The notes below the pieces were generated by a model, which ran no database searches, was not told the origin of the DNA, and saw only the letters and a program-made list of their open reading frames with translations. Made by a program: the position numbers and the translations under genes. From positions 60,457,740-60,521,739 of the forward strand of contig NC_082691.1 of NCBI RefSeq assembly GCF_949987515.2: a stretch of DNA of 64,000 nucleotides, in the 5' to 3' direction. Source of the stretch: Delphinus delphis (taxonomy: Eukaryota; Chordata; Mammalia; Artiodactyla; Delphinidae). This document shows, one piece after another, positions 24,098-34,265 of this stretch; positions within the stretch are counted from its first letter, which is position 1, and the number at the start of each line of letters is the position of its first letter.

Positions 24098-24240
24098 GCA
24101 GGGCACACGGCGCTCCTCCCTGCCTCGCGGTGCGCGGGGACCGAGTCCGGAAAGAGTGAGGCGGTCTCCCTTCGTCGCCCCTCGCAGTCACGCGTACCCT
24201 GCAGACCGCGAGTTTTTGAGTGCTTCTCTCAGGAGGAGGA
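24098..24240 (-). other. CPVL: Candidate CPVL non-coding first exon (minus strand)
   Basis: A strong donor, CTGC|GTAAGT, is present on the minus strand with intron bases 24097-24092, inside the only CpG island of the window and 12.7 kb upstream of the CPVL first coding exon. A second possible minus donor (GTAAGG, 24049-24044) lies just downstream. The upper edge given here is arbitrary because no transcription start can be seen. No ATG in this stretch is needed, since the coding start lies in the next exon. A long open frame crosses the island on this strand (24284-23658), but its composition is what a GC-rich island gives by chance. Confidence 0.5.
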
Positions 24241-24272
24241 GACCCACGTGACCTACACCTACGGAGCCAAAG
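24150..24272 (+). other. Candidate plus-strand first exon, possibly upstream CHN2
   Basis: The plus strand has a near-perfect donor, CAAAG|GTAAGT, with the intron starting at 24273, at the edge of the CpG island. The island and the direction suggest a transcript running right, divergent from CPVL. In human, as I recall the map, CHN2 (beta-chimaerin, a Rac GTPase-activating protein) lies head to head with CPVL, and an upstream CHN2 variant starts close to a CPVL start. No CHN2 coding sequence is seen here, so the exon would be non-coding. The left edge is a guess. A divergent lncRNA is the alternative. Confidence 0.35.
24243..24252 (-). promoter_or_regulatory. E-box close to the CLEAR (TFEB/USF) consensus
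   Basis: The core CACGTG is at 24245-24250. On the minus strand it reads GTCACGTGGG, eight of ten positions of the palindromic CLEAR motif GTCACGTGAC bound by TFEB/TFE3, and also a good USF site. It lies about 145 bp upstream of the candidate CPVL exon 1 donor. A lysosomal-type carboxypeptidase is a plausible CLEAR target, but a single motif is weak evidence. Confidence 0.4.
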
Positions 24273-24449
24273 GTAAGTCCCCACCTATTTCTCCCCGCGA
24301 CCTGGCCGCGCCCGGTCAGCGCTTTCCGTCGTGGAAAAAGCCAGCAGTCGCAGAGTGAAATCTTAAAAACGAACAGAGAAAGACTGACCACGGTGCAGCT
24401 GCATTTGGTTTGTTTGTTCCTTTGTGTTCCTTTTGACTTTCTCGCCTGC

Positions 24450-24480
<31 letters not shown>

Positions 24481-24669
24481 GGTACGCGGGCCTCTCACTG
24501 TTGTGGCCTCTCCCGTTGCGGAGCACAGGCTCCGGACGCGCAGACTCAGCGGCCATGGCTCACGGGCCCAGGCGCTCCGCGGCATGCGGGATCTTCCCGG
24601 ACCGGGGCATGAACCTGCGTCCCCTGCATCGGCAGGCGGACTCTCAACCACTGCGCCACCAGGGAAGCC
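24450..24669 (-). repeat. CHR-2-type SINE (cetacean) beside the CpG island
   Basis: The reverse-oriented CHR-2 SINE has a T tract of about 29 bases on the left, a CpG-rich body, and the head ending in CCACCAGGGAAGCC on the right. The exact 9 bp repeat CTCGCCTGC flanks it (24441-24449 and 24670-24678). It lies only about 180 bp from the plus-strand donor of the island. Confidence 0.95.
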
Positions 24670-25094
24670 CTCGCCTGCTTTTTTGAAGCTGCTATCTTAG
24701 AATTTCCACCGTATTTTGAAATAATGTCCCCACGCCCGTGCTTGCAAGCCTGGTGTTTGCACCTGGAAGCAGAATGGGGTTTTACTCCCCCCGTTTGAAA
24801 GGCCCACATGCATTCCTGGATAGTTATTACACATGGTAATGGCGCTAACACTGGGGACACACTGAGAACCAGTACTGTGTCCAGTGCATTCTCTGCCTTA
24901 CTGTATCGGGATGTTAGAGCAACCCGATGTGTTCTGTGCTATAACTATCCTCACTTTGCAGGCGGGAAACTAGAACTGAGAGAGATTAAGGAGCCCATTC
25001 AGGGTCATCTCTTATAAGTGACCTACCTGAGTAGGTAGTATTAACCACCACCAGGTGCTGGCCACTAAGCCAGACACTGGAGGAAGACAGAGAC

Positions 25095-25500
25095 TTGTTT
25101 AAAAAAAAAGAAACAACAGACCCAAAATGGGGTCTCTTGTGCTAAGCCCCTGTCACCAAACCAAGACCTAATACCTAACCTGATTGCAATTCCAGCCTTC
25201 CCTATTAACATAATCTTAACCAGTCAGTCTTAAATTTCCTGGTCAGCACCAGTGAGGTAATTCACCTGATGGACCCTTTGTCCTCCAAAAGAAGGCGAAG
25301 TTGCCTGAAATAGCCTAAAATAATTCATTTTTTTTCATTTATGACTTCCTATCCCACCCCCACCCCCACCTTTAAAAACTTTTCCTTTTCTGCAGCTTTT
25401 TGGGACTCCTTTCTATTTGCTAGATGAGATTCAGATGGGATTCTACCCAGTTCACGACTTAACAAAGCCAATTAGATCTTCAAATTTACTTGACTGAATT
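25095..25500 (+). mobile_element. Probable retroviral LTR (class I-like)
   Basis: CAAAATGGGGTCTCTTGTGC, CCCCTGTCACCAAACCAAGA, and a promoter-like CACCTTTAAAAACTTTTCC followed by GCAGCTTTTTGGGACTCCTT read as U3-R of an ERV LTR. Ends not defined; family unassigned. Confidence 0.4.
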
Positions 25501-25624
25501 TTGTTTTTTAAGACTAAATAGGTAAGGAGATTGCAAGAGCAAGGGGATAAGACAAAATACAGGAGTGTCATCATTCCCATGTCTAAGTCCCCAACAGGTC
25601 CCGTGGTTCAGAAAAGGCACAGTT

Positions 25625-25695
25625 ATTAGAGCATCCCAGCCAGGCCACTTGGCTTTGAACCCTGGCTCTGCTATTTAGCTACTAGCTCTGATCCA
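25625..25695 (+). repeat. MIR SINE, left part, split by an LTR
   Basis: GCTTTGAACCCTGGCTCTGC followed by TATTTAGCTACTAGCTCTG is the MIR head. The element resumes at about 26196 after the LTR inserted in it. Confidence 0.65.
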
Positions 25696-26195
25696 TTGTT
25701 TTTAAAGGTGGCCAAAACAACGTCACCATGCTCCTTTGCAGAGTGACTTGGCCGTTCGTCCCATCAACAGGTGAAGTCTCTCTTCCCTCCCCTTGAATCA
25801 GGACTGGCTTTGTGTCATGTTTTGACCATTAGAATGTGAGCAAGTGCCACTTCTGTCCCAGGAATCAAAAGGCCTTGCAGCTTCTGCTCTGAGACAGCTG
25901 CCTTGGGACCACCATGACAAGAAGCAGGTGTGGCTCCTGAAGAGTGAGAGGTCATGTGCAGGGGAACCGAGGCATCCCAGAGACAGGAGCACCAACTGGG
26001 AGACTGGTGAGAGAAGCCATTGGGACCTTCCAGCTCAGCCCACCCTGCAGCAGAGTGCAGCTGCATGAGCCAGCCCAGGTGAAACCAGCAGTGGAACAGC
26101 CTGGGCAGCCCACCAATCAAGGAAAAAAAAAATCACTGTTGTTTTAAGCCACTTCAGTTTGGGGGAGTTTGTTATGCCACTAAGGCTAACTGTAG
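25696..26195 (+). mobile_element. MaLR-type LTR inserted in a MIR
   Basis: The 3' end TTGTTTTAAGCCACTTCAGT, TTTGGGGGAGTTTGTTATGC and the internal GAATGTGAGCAAGTGCCACT resemble an old MLT1-group LTR. The MIR sequences on both sides fit together around it. Overlapping frames on both strands are chance. Confidence 0.6.
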
Positions 26196-26335
26196 CATTA
26201 ACTTTCGGATCTGGAACAAATTGCTTAATGTCACTGAGTCTCAGTTTTCTCATAAATACTTACTTTACTGGGTTGTGGTGGACACTAAATGTAAGTCATC
26301 TGGCCCAGAGTGTGTGCTGGGTGGCTGCAGCCATT
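26196..26335 (+). repeat. MIR SINE, right part
   Basis: TTCGGATCTGGAACAAATTG, CACTGAGTCTCAGTTTTCTC and the tail GTAAGTCATCTGGCCCAG continue the MIR begun at 25625. Confidence 0.6.
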
Positions 26336-26641
26336 GCTATCTGCCATCATACACTATGCAAGGAAGTACATTCTACACACTTATCTTTTTATGGAGAAAA
26401 ATTTATTGGTGGGAAAAAATTTTCCTTTAAGACCAAATCAGACCACCCTTAACAAACTATTAAATAAAATAGGTGCAACCTTCCTACCTTGACAAATATA
26501 CCTTTGTAATGACCTGCAAGGCCAGATACAAACTCCTTGATGATCTGCACCTGGATGTGGTGATGCAGGGAGAGCTGGTCTCCAGCCCCTGGTCTGTAGC
26601 CACTTCCCTTTTTCCCAGTAAGCTCCAGTCCCAGGATACTT

Positions 26642-26812
26642 TACTGAAGTATAGTTGATTAACAATGTTGTGTTAATTTCTGCTATACAGCAAAGTGATT
26701 CAGTTATACATATATATATTCTTTTTTATATTCTTTTCCATTATAGTTTATCTCAGGATATTGAATATAGGTCCCTGTGCTATACAGCAGACCCTTGTTG
26801 TTTACCAGTCTT
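26642..26812 (-). mobile_element. L1 3' end, antisense
   Basis: TGAAGTATAGTTGATTAACA, GTGTTAATTTCTGCTATACA, GCAAAGTGATTCAGTTATAC and GGTCCCTGTGCTATACAGCA are the reverse complement of the same artiodactyl-type L1 3' UTR seen at 19388. Confidence 0.88.
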
Positions 26813-27018
26813 TAAGAAACTTGGAGTTTAGCTGGGGGGGCAGGTGGAGGGAGGCACTTAAATTGATCCTTTAATTGACACTTAAATGCTAAGTACTATC
26901 ATTGAGGCCTATTAAAATCGCTGTAGGAACAGAGAACCAACTGACTCTGCATAGGAGCCAGGGAAAACCCCTCAGAGGAGGTGACATGAAGCTGGGCATT
27001 AAAAATGAATAGACATTG

Positions 27019-27230
27019 GGCTTCCCTGGTGGCGCAGTGGTTGAGAGTCCGCCTGTCGATGCAGGGGACATGGGTTCGTTTCCCGGTCCGGGAGGATCCC
27101 ACATGCCGCGGAGCTGCTGGGCCCGTGAGCCGTGGCCGCTGAGCCTGTGCGTCCGGAGCCTGTGCTCCGAAACGGGAGAGGCCACAACAGTGAGAGGCCC
27201 GCGTACCGCAAAAAAAACAAAAAAAAAAAT
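27019..27230 (+). repeat. CHR-2-type SINE (cetacean)
   Basis: Head CTTCCCTGGTGGCGCAGTGG, B box GGTTCGTTTCC, and an A-rich tail broken once by C. The flanking repeat AATGAATAGACATTG is exact over 15 bp (27004-27018 and 27231-27245), the longest in the window, arguing for a recent insertion. Confidence 0.95.
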
Positions 27231-27484
27231 AATGAATAGACATTGAGGGGAAAGGGTGTAGCACAAGCACATAGCATGCCGTCTGTGAATTGATGCTATG
27301 TTCTGGGAATGACTGACTGTTTGGAGCTACTGGATGCATTTGGGATGGATCAGAGGTTGGCTAAATGGAGGTTAAAAATTGGTGTGGGAAAAGCTTGAAT
27401 GAAGTCTGATGACATTCAGAATTAGTAGACTGGAAAATCAATTTTCTTAATGAAATAGGATAGAATAGAACAGAACAGAAGAGC

Positions 27485-27900
27485 ATGTGTTTGCCAGGAC
27501 TGCTATAACAAAGTACCCAAAACTGGGTGGCTATAAACGGTAGAAATTTGTTGTCTCGCAGTTCTACAGCCTTCAAGTCTGAAATAAAGGTGTCTGCAGG
27601 GCCGCATTCCCACTGCAGTAGGAGGATTCTTCCTTGCCTTTTCCAGCTTCTGGTAGCCCCAGGCACTCCTTGGCTTATGGCATCATAATTCTAATCTCTG
27701 CCTTGGTCTTCATAGGATGCTCCCCTTTTTTATAAGAGCACCAGTCATATTGGATTAGGGCCAGCCTAATGACCTCATTTAACTTGTTACCTCTGTGAAG
27801 ACCCTATTTCCAAATAAGGCTGCATTCTGAGGTACCGGGGGGTGGGGGTTGAGGAATTCAACATATCTTTTTGAGGGGACATAATTAAATCCATGAAGAT
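27485..27900 (-). mobile_element. MLT1-type LTR
   Basis: The reverse-strand MaLR LTR is readable: TTTGCCAGGACTGCTATAAC, AAAGTACCCAAAACTGGGTG, GTCATATTGGATTAGGGCC, AATGACCTCATTTAACTTGT and CATTCTGAGGTACC. Confidence 0.88.
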
Positions 27901-27965
27901 GGGAAAGAAAACATCAGAGTATATCATGTGTTATGAAACTGTTTCAGTGTGTGTACATATGTGTC

Positions 27966-28290
27966 ATGGCATTAGTTTCCTGTTGGTACTGTAACGAATT
28001 ACCACAATTTAGTGGCTGAAAACAACTCAAACTTACTGTTTTATAGTTCTGAAGTTGGAAGTCTAAAATCAAGGTTTCAGCAGGGCTGCATTCCTTCTGG
28101 AGGATTCGGGGAGAATATGATTCTTTGCCTTTTTCATCTTCTAGAAGCTGCCCACATTCTTTGTCTCCTGGCCCTGTACTTGCATCACTCCAAGCATTGC
28201 TTCCATCCTCACATCTCCTACTAATCATTCTGATCCTTCTGTCTCTCTCTTATAGTGGGCCCAACAGATAATCCAACAGATAATCCAGGG
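27966..28290 (-). mobile_element. MLT1-type LTR, first part (host of a provirus)
   Basis: ATTAGTTTCCTGTTGGTACT, ACGAATTACCACAATTTAGT, TTTATAGTTCTGAAG and TCTGTCTCTCTCTTATAGTG read as a MaLR LTR on the minus strand. It breaks off at about 28290, where retroviral LTR sequence starts, and its remaining end is found at about 30829-30912. Confidence 0.78.
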
Positions 28291-28479
28291 TGTAGGGAGG
28301 CAAAATTTGCCACCCCAAAGTGTGTCTCTTGAGTCTCATTTTTCTCATGGGGCCCTTGTAAGTATGTAATTAAATTTGATTTTCTCCTGTTCATCTGTCT
28401 CAGGTCAATTTAATTTTTAGACAAGCTAGAAGAACCTAGAAAAAGTATGAGGAAATTTTTTTTTTTAAATAGGTGGTGT
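28291..28479 (+). mobile_element. 5' LTR of a deleted endogenous retrovirus (internally deleted)
   Basis: It starts TGTAGGGAGGCAAAATTTGC and, after a gap, continues TTCTCATGGGGCCCTTGTAA, ATTAAATTTGATTTTCTCCT and AGAAGAACCTAGAAAAAGTA. The same blocks in the same order occur in the longer copy at 30291. About 350 bp of the middle is missing here. Confidence 0.65.
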
Positions 28480-30290
28480 ATCCAGCAGGATCCTTCACTG
28501 GCTGGAAAAACTGCTTTCCAGGAGACCACTGCAGATAAAGAGATCCTGGGACATCTGATAAAAGCTGGCAGAGGGTAAGATTTCCTATTACATCAGCCTT
28601 CCAGAATCTCTGTCTGTGGGATTTGGTAGAGCAAAAGTGGTGTGAATGTTTTCACTCTCTCTTTCTAAATGTAGATTAGTAGGAGAAAATATCTGTGGAA
28701 CTACAATACCTTGGACTTAGTGACTCTGGTCAATTTGGTATTTACCAAATGGCTTTAATGATCCATTTCCTCCCAGAGACAGTCAGTGTTTTTTCTTTGT
28801 CCTTGTCTTTTATGTTTGTCATAAGGAGGAAAAACCACAGAATAATTACAGAGGCATAGGCTGTATAGGGCCCTAGAACCTGCAGTTTGAGCCTCAAAGA
28901 CTAGTGAGTTCACAGTTCTCAGCAGACTGGCATCTGTTTAGACAAACTTTGCTGTGGATTAATAGGCACATGAGGTAAAAGCTGTTGCTAAGGGACATCT
29001 TGGAAGCCAAAGCCACAAAATTGGTTGACATGGATTGAGCAATTAAGAGCCATTAGGGTGCTTGCCACCTCAAAAAGGCACCCATGAGAGGATAAGTTGG
29101 TCACGGAATGGGTTAGATCAACACTAGATCACCTGCCAACCTCAAGAAAATTTCCATGTAATGAGGTACTCTGTAAAACAACACATAACCCCCAACCCCA
29201 TGACATATTCCTCCTAGGTACTTCACTTACAGGGTTCCTGGCAGCCTTACCAGGTGTGTAAGGATGGTCACTTCCTGGAAGGTACAGGAACCTCAAGGTA
29301 TTTTGGGGACCTTGAGAAGAGAAGAATTCACTGAAATGTGTAGGTATTGTACGTGAGTCTGATGGCAAGTCCTTAGCTTGGCTTCCTGGCCTGAAGAGGC
29401 ATTTAAAAGTCCAATCTGAAATTTCTTAAGAAAAGTTCCAACAAAGCAGATTAAAAGAGTTACATGGTCAATTGCTATTCTTGCTACACTTATATAAACA
29501 GGCCAAGTTTTTTGAAACTAGATTTGTTTTGCAAACAAATTAGTCCTAATTTGTCTACCTTTGGTAAAAATTAGGATGATTTTAGAGAGAAAAATTATGT
29601 TTTAGTAATATACTTGTGGCTATAGATTCTAATACTGTCCCTTGTCTTTGAGGTTTGTTTTCTACCTATAAACTGGGTTGGATCCTGAATTCTTCCAGTT
29701 TCCTCCAATATTTGGCTACAACTCTCCAAGCTGACATTTCTAATTTTCTCTCCCACCCTTTTGGCTTGAAATCATTAAGAACTAAAACTGTCCTTTTTCT
29801 GAAGCCATGCAAGCTAAAATTGGACAACCTGATATAAACTTCAGAGAAATCACCATGATAGCTCATATATAGTCTTCATATCTGTTGCCATATAAGCCAC
29901 TCAGAAAGATCACAAGAGACATTCAAACTGCAAACTAGGAAAATTTGTCAGTTTGCCACTACCTGCCCTCACTCTATCTGAAAACGCTTTGAGCCAGACA
30001 TCTAGAAATATTTACTGGGTACCCTCAGAACTCAGAAGCTGGGATTATGTTTTGCTCCAATCACTAGCCGTTATTCTACTTTGTTTCCACAGAAGTACCT
30101 CTTATTAAACACCTGATTGCTTGCACCATAGTCCTGACTCTGGGAGCTCACCTGCATCACCACCTCCTGAAATGAGTTTAGCCAAAGTGACCTATTGTCA
30201 GGGCTAAGAATCTGGTTCAGTGAGATAGAACAATCTACCAACTCAACTTTTGGACTGTGAAACTTCTTGGGGAAGTTTCAAAGGCATAAC
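28480..30290 (+). mobile_element. Probable internal remnant of the same retrovirus
   Basis: This 1.8 kb lies between two same-orientation LTR copies that are nested in one older LTR, so it should be proviral. No intact gag, pol or env frame is present. The right half has env-end-like composition and a purine-rich run just before the 3' LTR. I cannot name the family and describe it only as a broken, non-coding remnant. Confidence 0.5.
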
Positions 30291-30828
30291 TATAGGGAAG
30301 CAAAATTTGCCACCCTAAAATGTTACTCTTTGGCATGAGGATTATTTTAGGTTGATTGTCTTTAAGAAACAGAAGACTCAGGAAGTCTTTTTTTTTTTTA
30401 GCCTCTCCCTTAAGCTGCCTAAGAGAAGTTAGATACTGGTCCTGGAAGAGCACCATCACCAGAGATATCTACAAAGAATATGGGTTATAGGTGTGGTAGG
30501 GGGACTCAGCAGGGCCTTAAGACCAAAGTTCTCTCTGGGTCCCATTGCCTTTGCATGGCATAGCAAACGTTTGTTTACCAAACATTTGTTTTTCCATCTC
30601 CATATGAATTTCCATTCTCCCCTTTGAGGTTCCCAAACCCCTACCCCCTTCTCCTTCTCTCAGATGGCATATAAGCCTCAATTACTAACTTGTCCATGGC
30701 CCTCATTCTTCTTATGGGGTCCCTGTATATACATAATTAAATTTGATTTTTTCCTGTTAAAGTGTCTTATTGTCAGTTTAATTCTCACCAGCCAGAAGAA
30801 CCTAGAAAGGGTAGAATGAACTTTTTTC
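30291..30828 (+). mobile_element. 3' LTR of the same endogenous retrovirus
   Basis: TAGGGAAGCAAAATTTGCCA starts the copy. A TATA-like GGCATATAAGCCTC is near 30666 and an ATTAAA poly(A) signal near 30738. The end AGAAGAACCTAGAAAGGGT matches the copy at 28291. Right edge approximate, set by the return of MLT1 sequence. Confidence 0.65.
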
Positions 30829-30912
30829 TTTTGCCAACAGTGACATTCACAGCTTCTGGAGATTAGGGTATAGACATCTTTGGAGGGAGTGGCATTACTC
30901 AGTCTACTATAG
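30829..30912 (-). mobile_element. MLT1-type LTR, remaining end after the provirus
   Basis: GTGACATTCACAGCTTCTGG, AGATTAGGGTATAGACATCT and GGCATTACTCAGTCTACTAT form the missing end of the MaLR LTR that was interrupted at 28290. Confidence 0.68.
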
Positions 30913-30999
30913 TCATAATGCAAACCATATTTGTTACTAGGAGATGAGGTCAAAATAGCTTGAAAACCACTGAACTGGAAGTCTTCGGAATTTTTCAAG

Positions 31000-31400
31000 T
31001 AAGCTATATTGCTTATTTTTTTATTATGAACATAATACATTATCATTATAGAAATATGAGGATATATGAAAAGATCAGATAAAAATCCTGTTGTGACTCC
31101 TAAGAGATAACCAAATGATACATTTTTTTTCTAATCTTTTCTCTATACAAATATGTTTAAAACAAAACTGAAATTATATTATACAGAGTTATTTATCTTC
31201 TTTAACAGGTAGCGTATTATATCCCAGTTATTTTCACACATAGTTAATTCAAAAACATAATGTTAATGGCTGCATAATGTTCACCTATATGAATATACCA
31301 TAATTTATTCAACCATTTTCCAACATTTGGTCATTTGAATTGCTTCCAATTTTTTATTGCTATTAATTCACTAAAACGAATCCCTGCAAAAGATGATGAG
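31000..31400. mobile_element. Old LINE1-type fragment
   Basis: AATGGCTGCATAATGTTCAC, ATATACCATAATTTATTCAA and GAATTGCTTCCAATTTTTTA are familiar from old L1 3' regions. Orientation and subfamily uncertain. Confidence 0.5.
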
Positions 31401-31433
31401 GGCTTGGGCCAAATTGTATGTGGTAGTTCCTAT

Positions 31434-31864
31434 ATTAGTTTCCTAGAACTGCTGTAACAAATGACCACAAACTGGATGCCTTAAAGCAACAGAAATTGAT
31501 TCTCTCACAGTTCCGGAGAAGTCTGAAATGAAGGTGTTGGCAGGACTGCTCTCTCTCCTGAAGCTCTAGGGTAGGATCCTTCCTTGTTTCTTCCAGCTCC
31601 CAGAAATCCCCGGCATTCCTTGCCCTGTAGCTGCATCACTCCAATCTCTGCCTCCATGTTTACGTGACTTTTTCTCTGTGTGTGTCTCTTCATGTCTTCG
31701 CCTCTTCTTATAAGGATGCCAGTTATGGGATTTAGGGCCCATCCTAATCCAGTATGACTTCATCTTAACTATCTCCATCTGCAAAGACCCTCTTTCCAAA
31801 TAAGGTCACATTCTGAGGTTTTGGGTGGATATGAATTTTGAGGGGACACTATTCAACCCACTAC
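31434..31864 (-). mobile_element. MLT1-type LTR, nearly complete
   Basis: TATTAGTTTCCTAGAACTGC, AACAAATGACCACAAACTGG, AATCCAGTATGACTTCATCT, AATAAGGTCACATTCTGAGG and GGGGACACTATTCAACCC follow the MaLR LTR order on the minus strand. Confidence 0.9.
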
Positions 31865-32574
31865 ATTCCCTATGGAAAGGGTACAACTTTGAAAGATATT
31901 TAGGTGCATTGAGAGGATTTGGGGACAGCTAACCATGGGATGGGCAAAAAGGATGAACCCGTACATTTTCATGAAATAATCATTTCCCTGTCTTTATTCA
32001 CACCCATTCTCCAGTGAACTGTGGCTTCTGAAATGACACATCTAGTGAATCCATGAGCAAATTCTGTTTGGAAACGACACTGCAGTGGAGGAGATCATCT
32101 GTAGGGTGTGCTTGCATCCAGACTGTGCAGGTATAATTGGCAGCAGCGTGGGAGAGATGATTTTGGTGCGTTTCTTAGAGACAAACGTATTCCTTTTCTA
32201 CACTATTCACTGGCATATTTTGGCATAGCTGGTCAAATATTACTAATACTTTAAAGAGTATTTCTTTACATTTCTCTCCAAGTGACCATAATTGTAATCA
32301 ACCTAACAGCTGAAAAATCAAAATATATGACTTGCAGAGGAGGATCAAACTGCTAGAAATAGTATTTTTAGCCCATTTCTGTATCAAGAGTTCTCAAAGG
32401 TGGACAAAAGAATGGCTCTGTAAAAAGATTGGTTAAGCCTTCTTCTCTGATTGGCTTTTCTGAGAACAACTTTAAATTGGCCAGTCGATCAGTCCAGATG
32501 ACTTCAGGGTCCCCTAAGCCCTTGTGTTCTCTGCACCTGCATATCCTGGGAAGGTTCTAGTTTGTTAAGCCCTG

Positions 32575-32765
32575 GTGGTTCACAGCATGAGTTGGACCCA
32601 GGTTCAGATCTAGGACCTGCCATCTGGTGACCTCAGCAAGTTACTTAATCTCAGCTTTTTCAACCATACATGGTAAAAATAATATTAGCTACCTCACAAT
32701 GTTATTAAGAGGGTGAAATGAGAGTGTGTCTATCAAGTACTTGTCATATAGAATGGGCCCAATGA
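32575..32765 (+). repeat. MIR SINE
   Basis: GACCCAGGTTCAGATCTAGG, CTCAGCAAGTTACTTAATCT and the tail CAAGTACTTGTCATATAGAA follow MIR order. Confidence 0.7.
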
Positions 32766-33358
32766 GCCATAGCTATAGCAATAGTAATGATGAGCATGAC
32801 AATCTGTGAGATTTCAGTCCTGTGACTGTCATGCTTTTCAACTGTCTCACCCAAGGTACTAAATTGTGTCCTCTCCCCCAGTGTCTTCCATGGTATCTGG
32901 ACACCACGGAAAAGTGTGTTCCTCGCTGATCTACCGCCAGAGCTTTGCAGTATGTCTTACATCCTGTCTAAGAAGATACAGAGAATAGCTCGTTTCCATG
33001 TCTCAAGCAGGTAAATACAATTTCAGTCGTCTTGGCTTTCACGTTTGTAGCTGCTGCCGCCAAGATAATGTGGACCTGGAATGAAAACCAAGGGAATTGA
33101 TTAACCTTGTAGACAGCCATGCCGCTGTTGGAAGTGTCTTTGTCTCTCCCTACACTTGTCATGGCCTCTGCCATTGCTCCTTTGAAGTGTTGTTAGTATC
33201 TTCAACAGCGCCTCATGGCTTGAGAACACAGCTTGGAGGCACATCAGAAAGAGGAATGTCACGGCCTGCCCATTGTATTAACTTGCTCTATAAGCTGGTT
33301 GCTTCAGAGAAGAAGTCAGATGTGTCGCATTCACACACTTGCAAAAAAAAGTCATTGT

Positions 33359-33387
33359 GCTATGAGGAGAGGAGAGGAGAGGAGAGT
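33359..33387 (+). repeat. (GAGGA)n short tandem repeat
   Basis: Several head-to-tail GAGGA/GGAGA units in otherwise unique sequence. Confidence 0.85.
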
Positions 33388-34034
33388 GGATCCAGTGGCT
33401 GAGACCCCACAGCTCTTCTGCCCCTTGGCCATCAGCTTTGAGAAGTAGGCCCAGGTGGCGCTGACCCAGCTGTAAGGCACAGACACGTGATAAATTTATG
33501 GAAGTGCTTCAGTCTCCTTACACTTAGTTAGGAAGGGCCACCTCCTAAGACCAGCCACAGGCTACAGCCTCAGGGAAGTTGGGGATAATTACATGGTAAT
33601 TATTTATAATAAGTGCTTCCACTCTCAGCACGATTATCCTTCCCTGGGTTGCTTGCCTTCTTGTGCCTGGTTTATGTAGGGAAGTAATGTCCAAATTAAT
33701 CTACATCTTTTGTAAGTGAATCTAGTGTCCTCTGATGATCCAGCACCCTCTGGCAGCAGGTGTTAAACCTTCCTTACAGAAGGCATATTTTCAGTTTCCC
33801 TTTGGTTATAGAGAAAGCCAGGCAAACAAGACTTTGGTGGATTAAGGATGAATTGTGGGATTAATATAGACTTGGTCACTAAGGACAGCAGAGCTGCCTC
33901 TGTGTAAAGCCTTGACAAATAATCACAGTGAAGCTTTGCAGGGCCTCATGGTTTGCCGAACACTTTTCATATATATCATCTCTTTAATTTGCACGCCAGC
34001 CCTGCAAGGTATATATTGATGTGATGATGAACCT

Positions 34035-34265
34035 GCCAGTACGCTCACTGGAGTATCTGATTAAGGGCACAGCATGGCTCATGGAGAAGACTGATGGGGA
34101 TTTGAATCCCAGCTCATTAGCGGTGTGACCTTTGCTGTGTTAATTAACCTCTCTAAGCCTTCAGTTTCTCATATATGGAAAGAGGACAGCCCTACAGGGC
34201 TGATCTGAGGATTTACTAACTTGCATGTAGAGCTGATATAACAATGCCTGGCCCATTGCAAGCAA
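34035..34265 (+). repeat. MIR SINE
   Basis: GGGGATTTGAATCCCAGCTC, AGCGGTGTGACCTTTGCTGT, TTAACCTCTCTAAGCCTTCA and the tail CAATGCCTGGCCCATTGCAA are all in MIR order. Confidence 0.88.

Larger units (their letters stand above)
23740..24320. promoter_or_regulatory. CpG island, probable divergent promoter
   Basis: CpG dinucleotides are dense and evenly spread here, in unique sequence. Elsewhere in the window high CpG is confined to the SINEs and the class II LTR. The island holds splice donors on both strands facing away from each other, and no TATA box is evident, as is usual for CpG-island promoters. It lies upstream of CPVL. It is most simply the CPVL promoter with divergent transcription on the plus strand. 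Confidence 0.75.

Noticed and set aside
23658..24284. 208-codon minus-strand frame across the CpG island
   Set aside because: High GC removes stop codons by chance. The frame has no recognisable domain, runs past the splice donor at 24097 and is rich in Arg, Gly and Pro as expected from GC-rich DNA.
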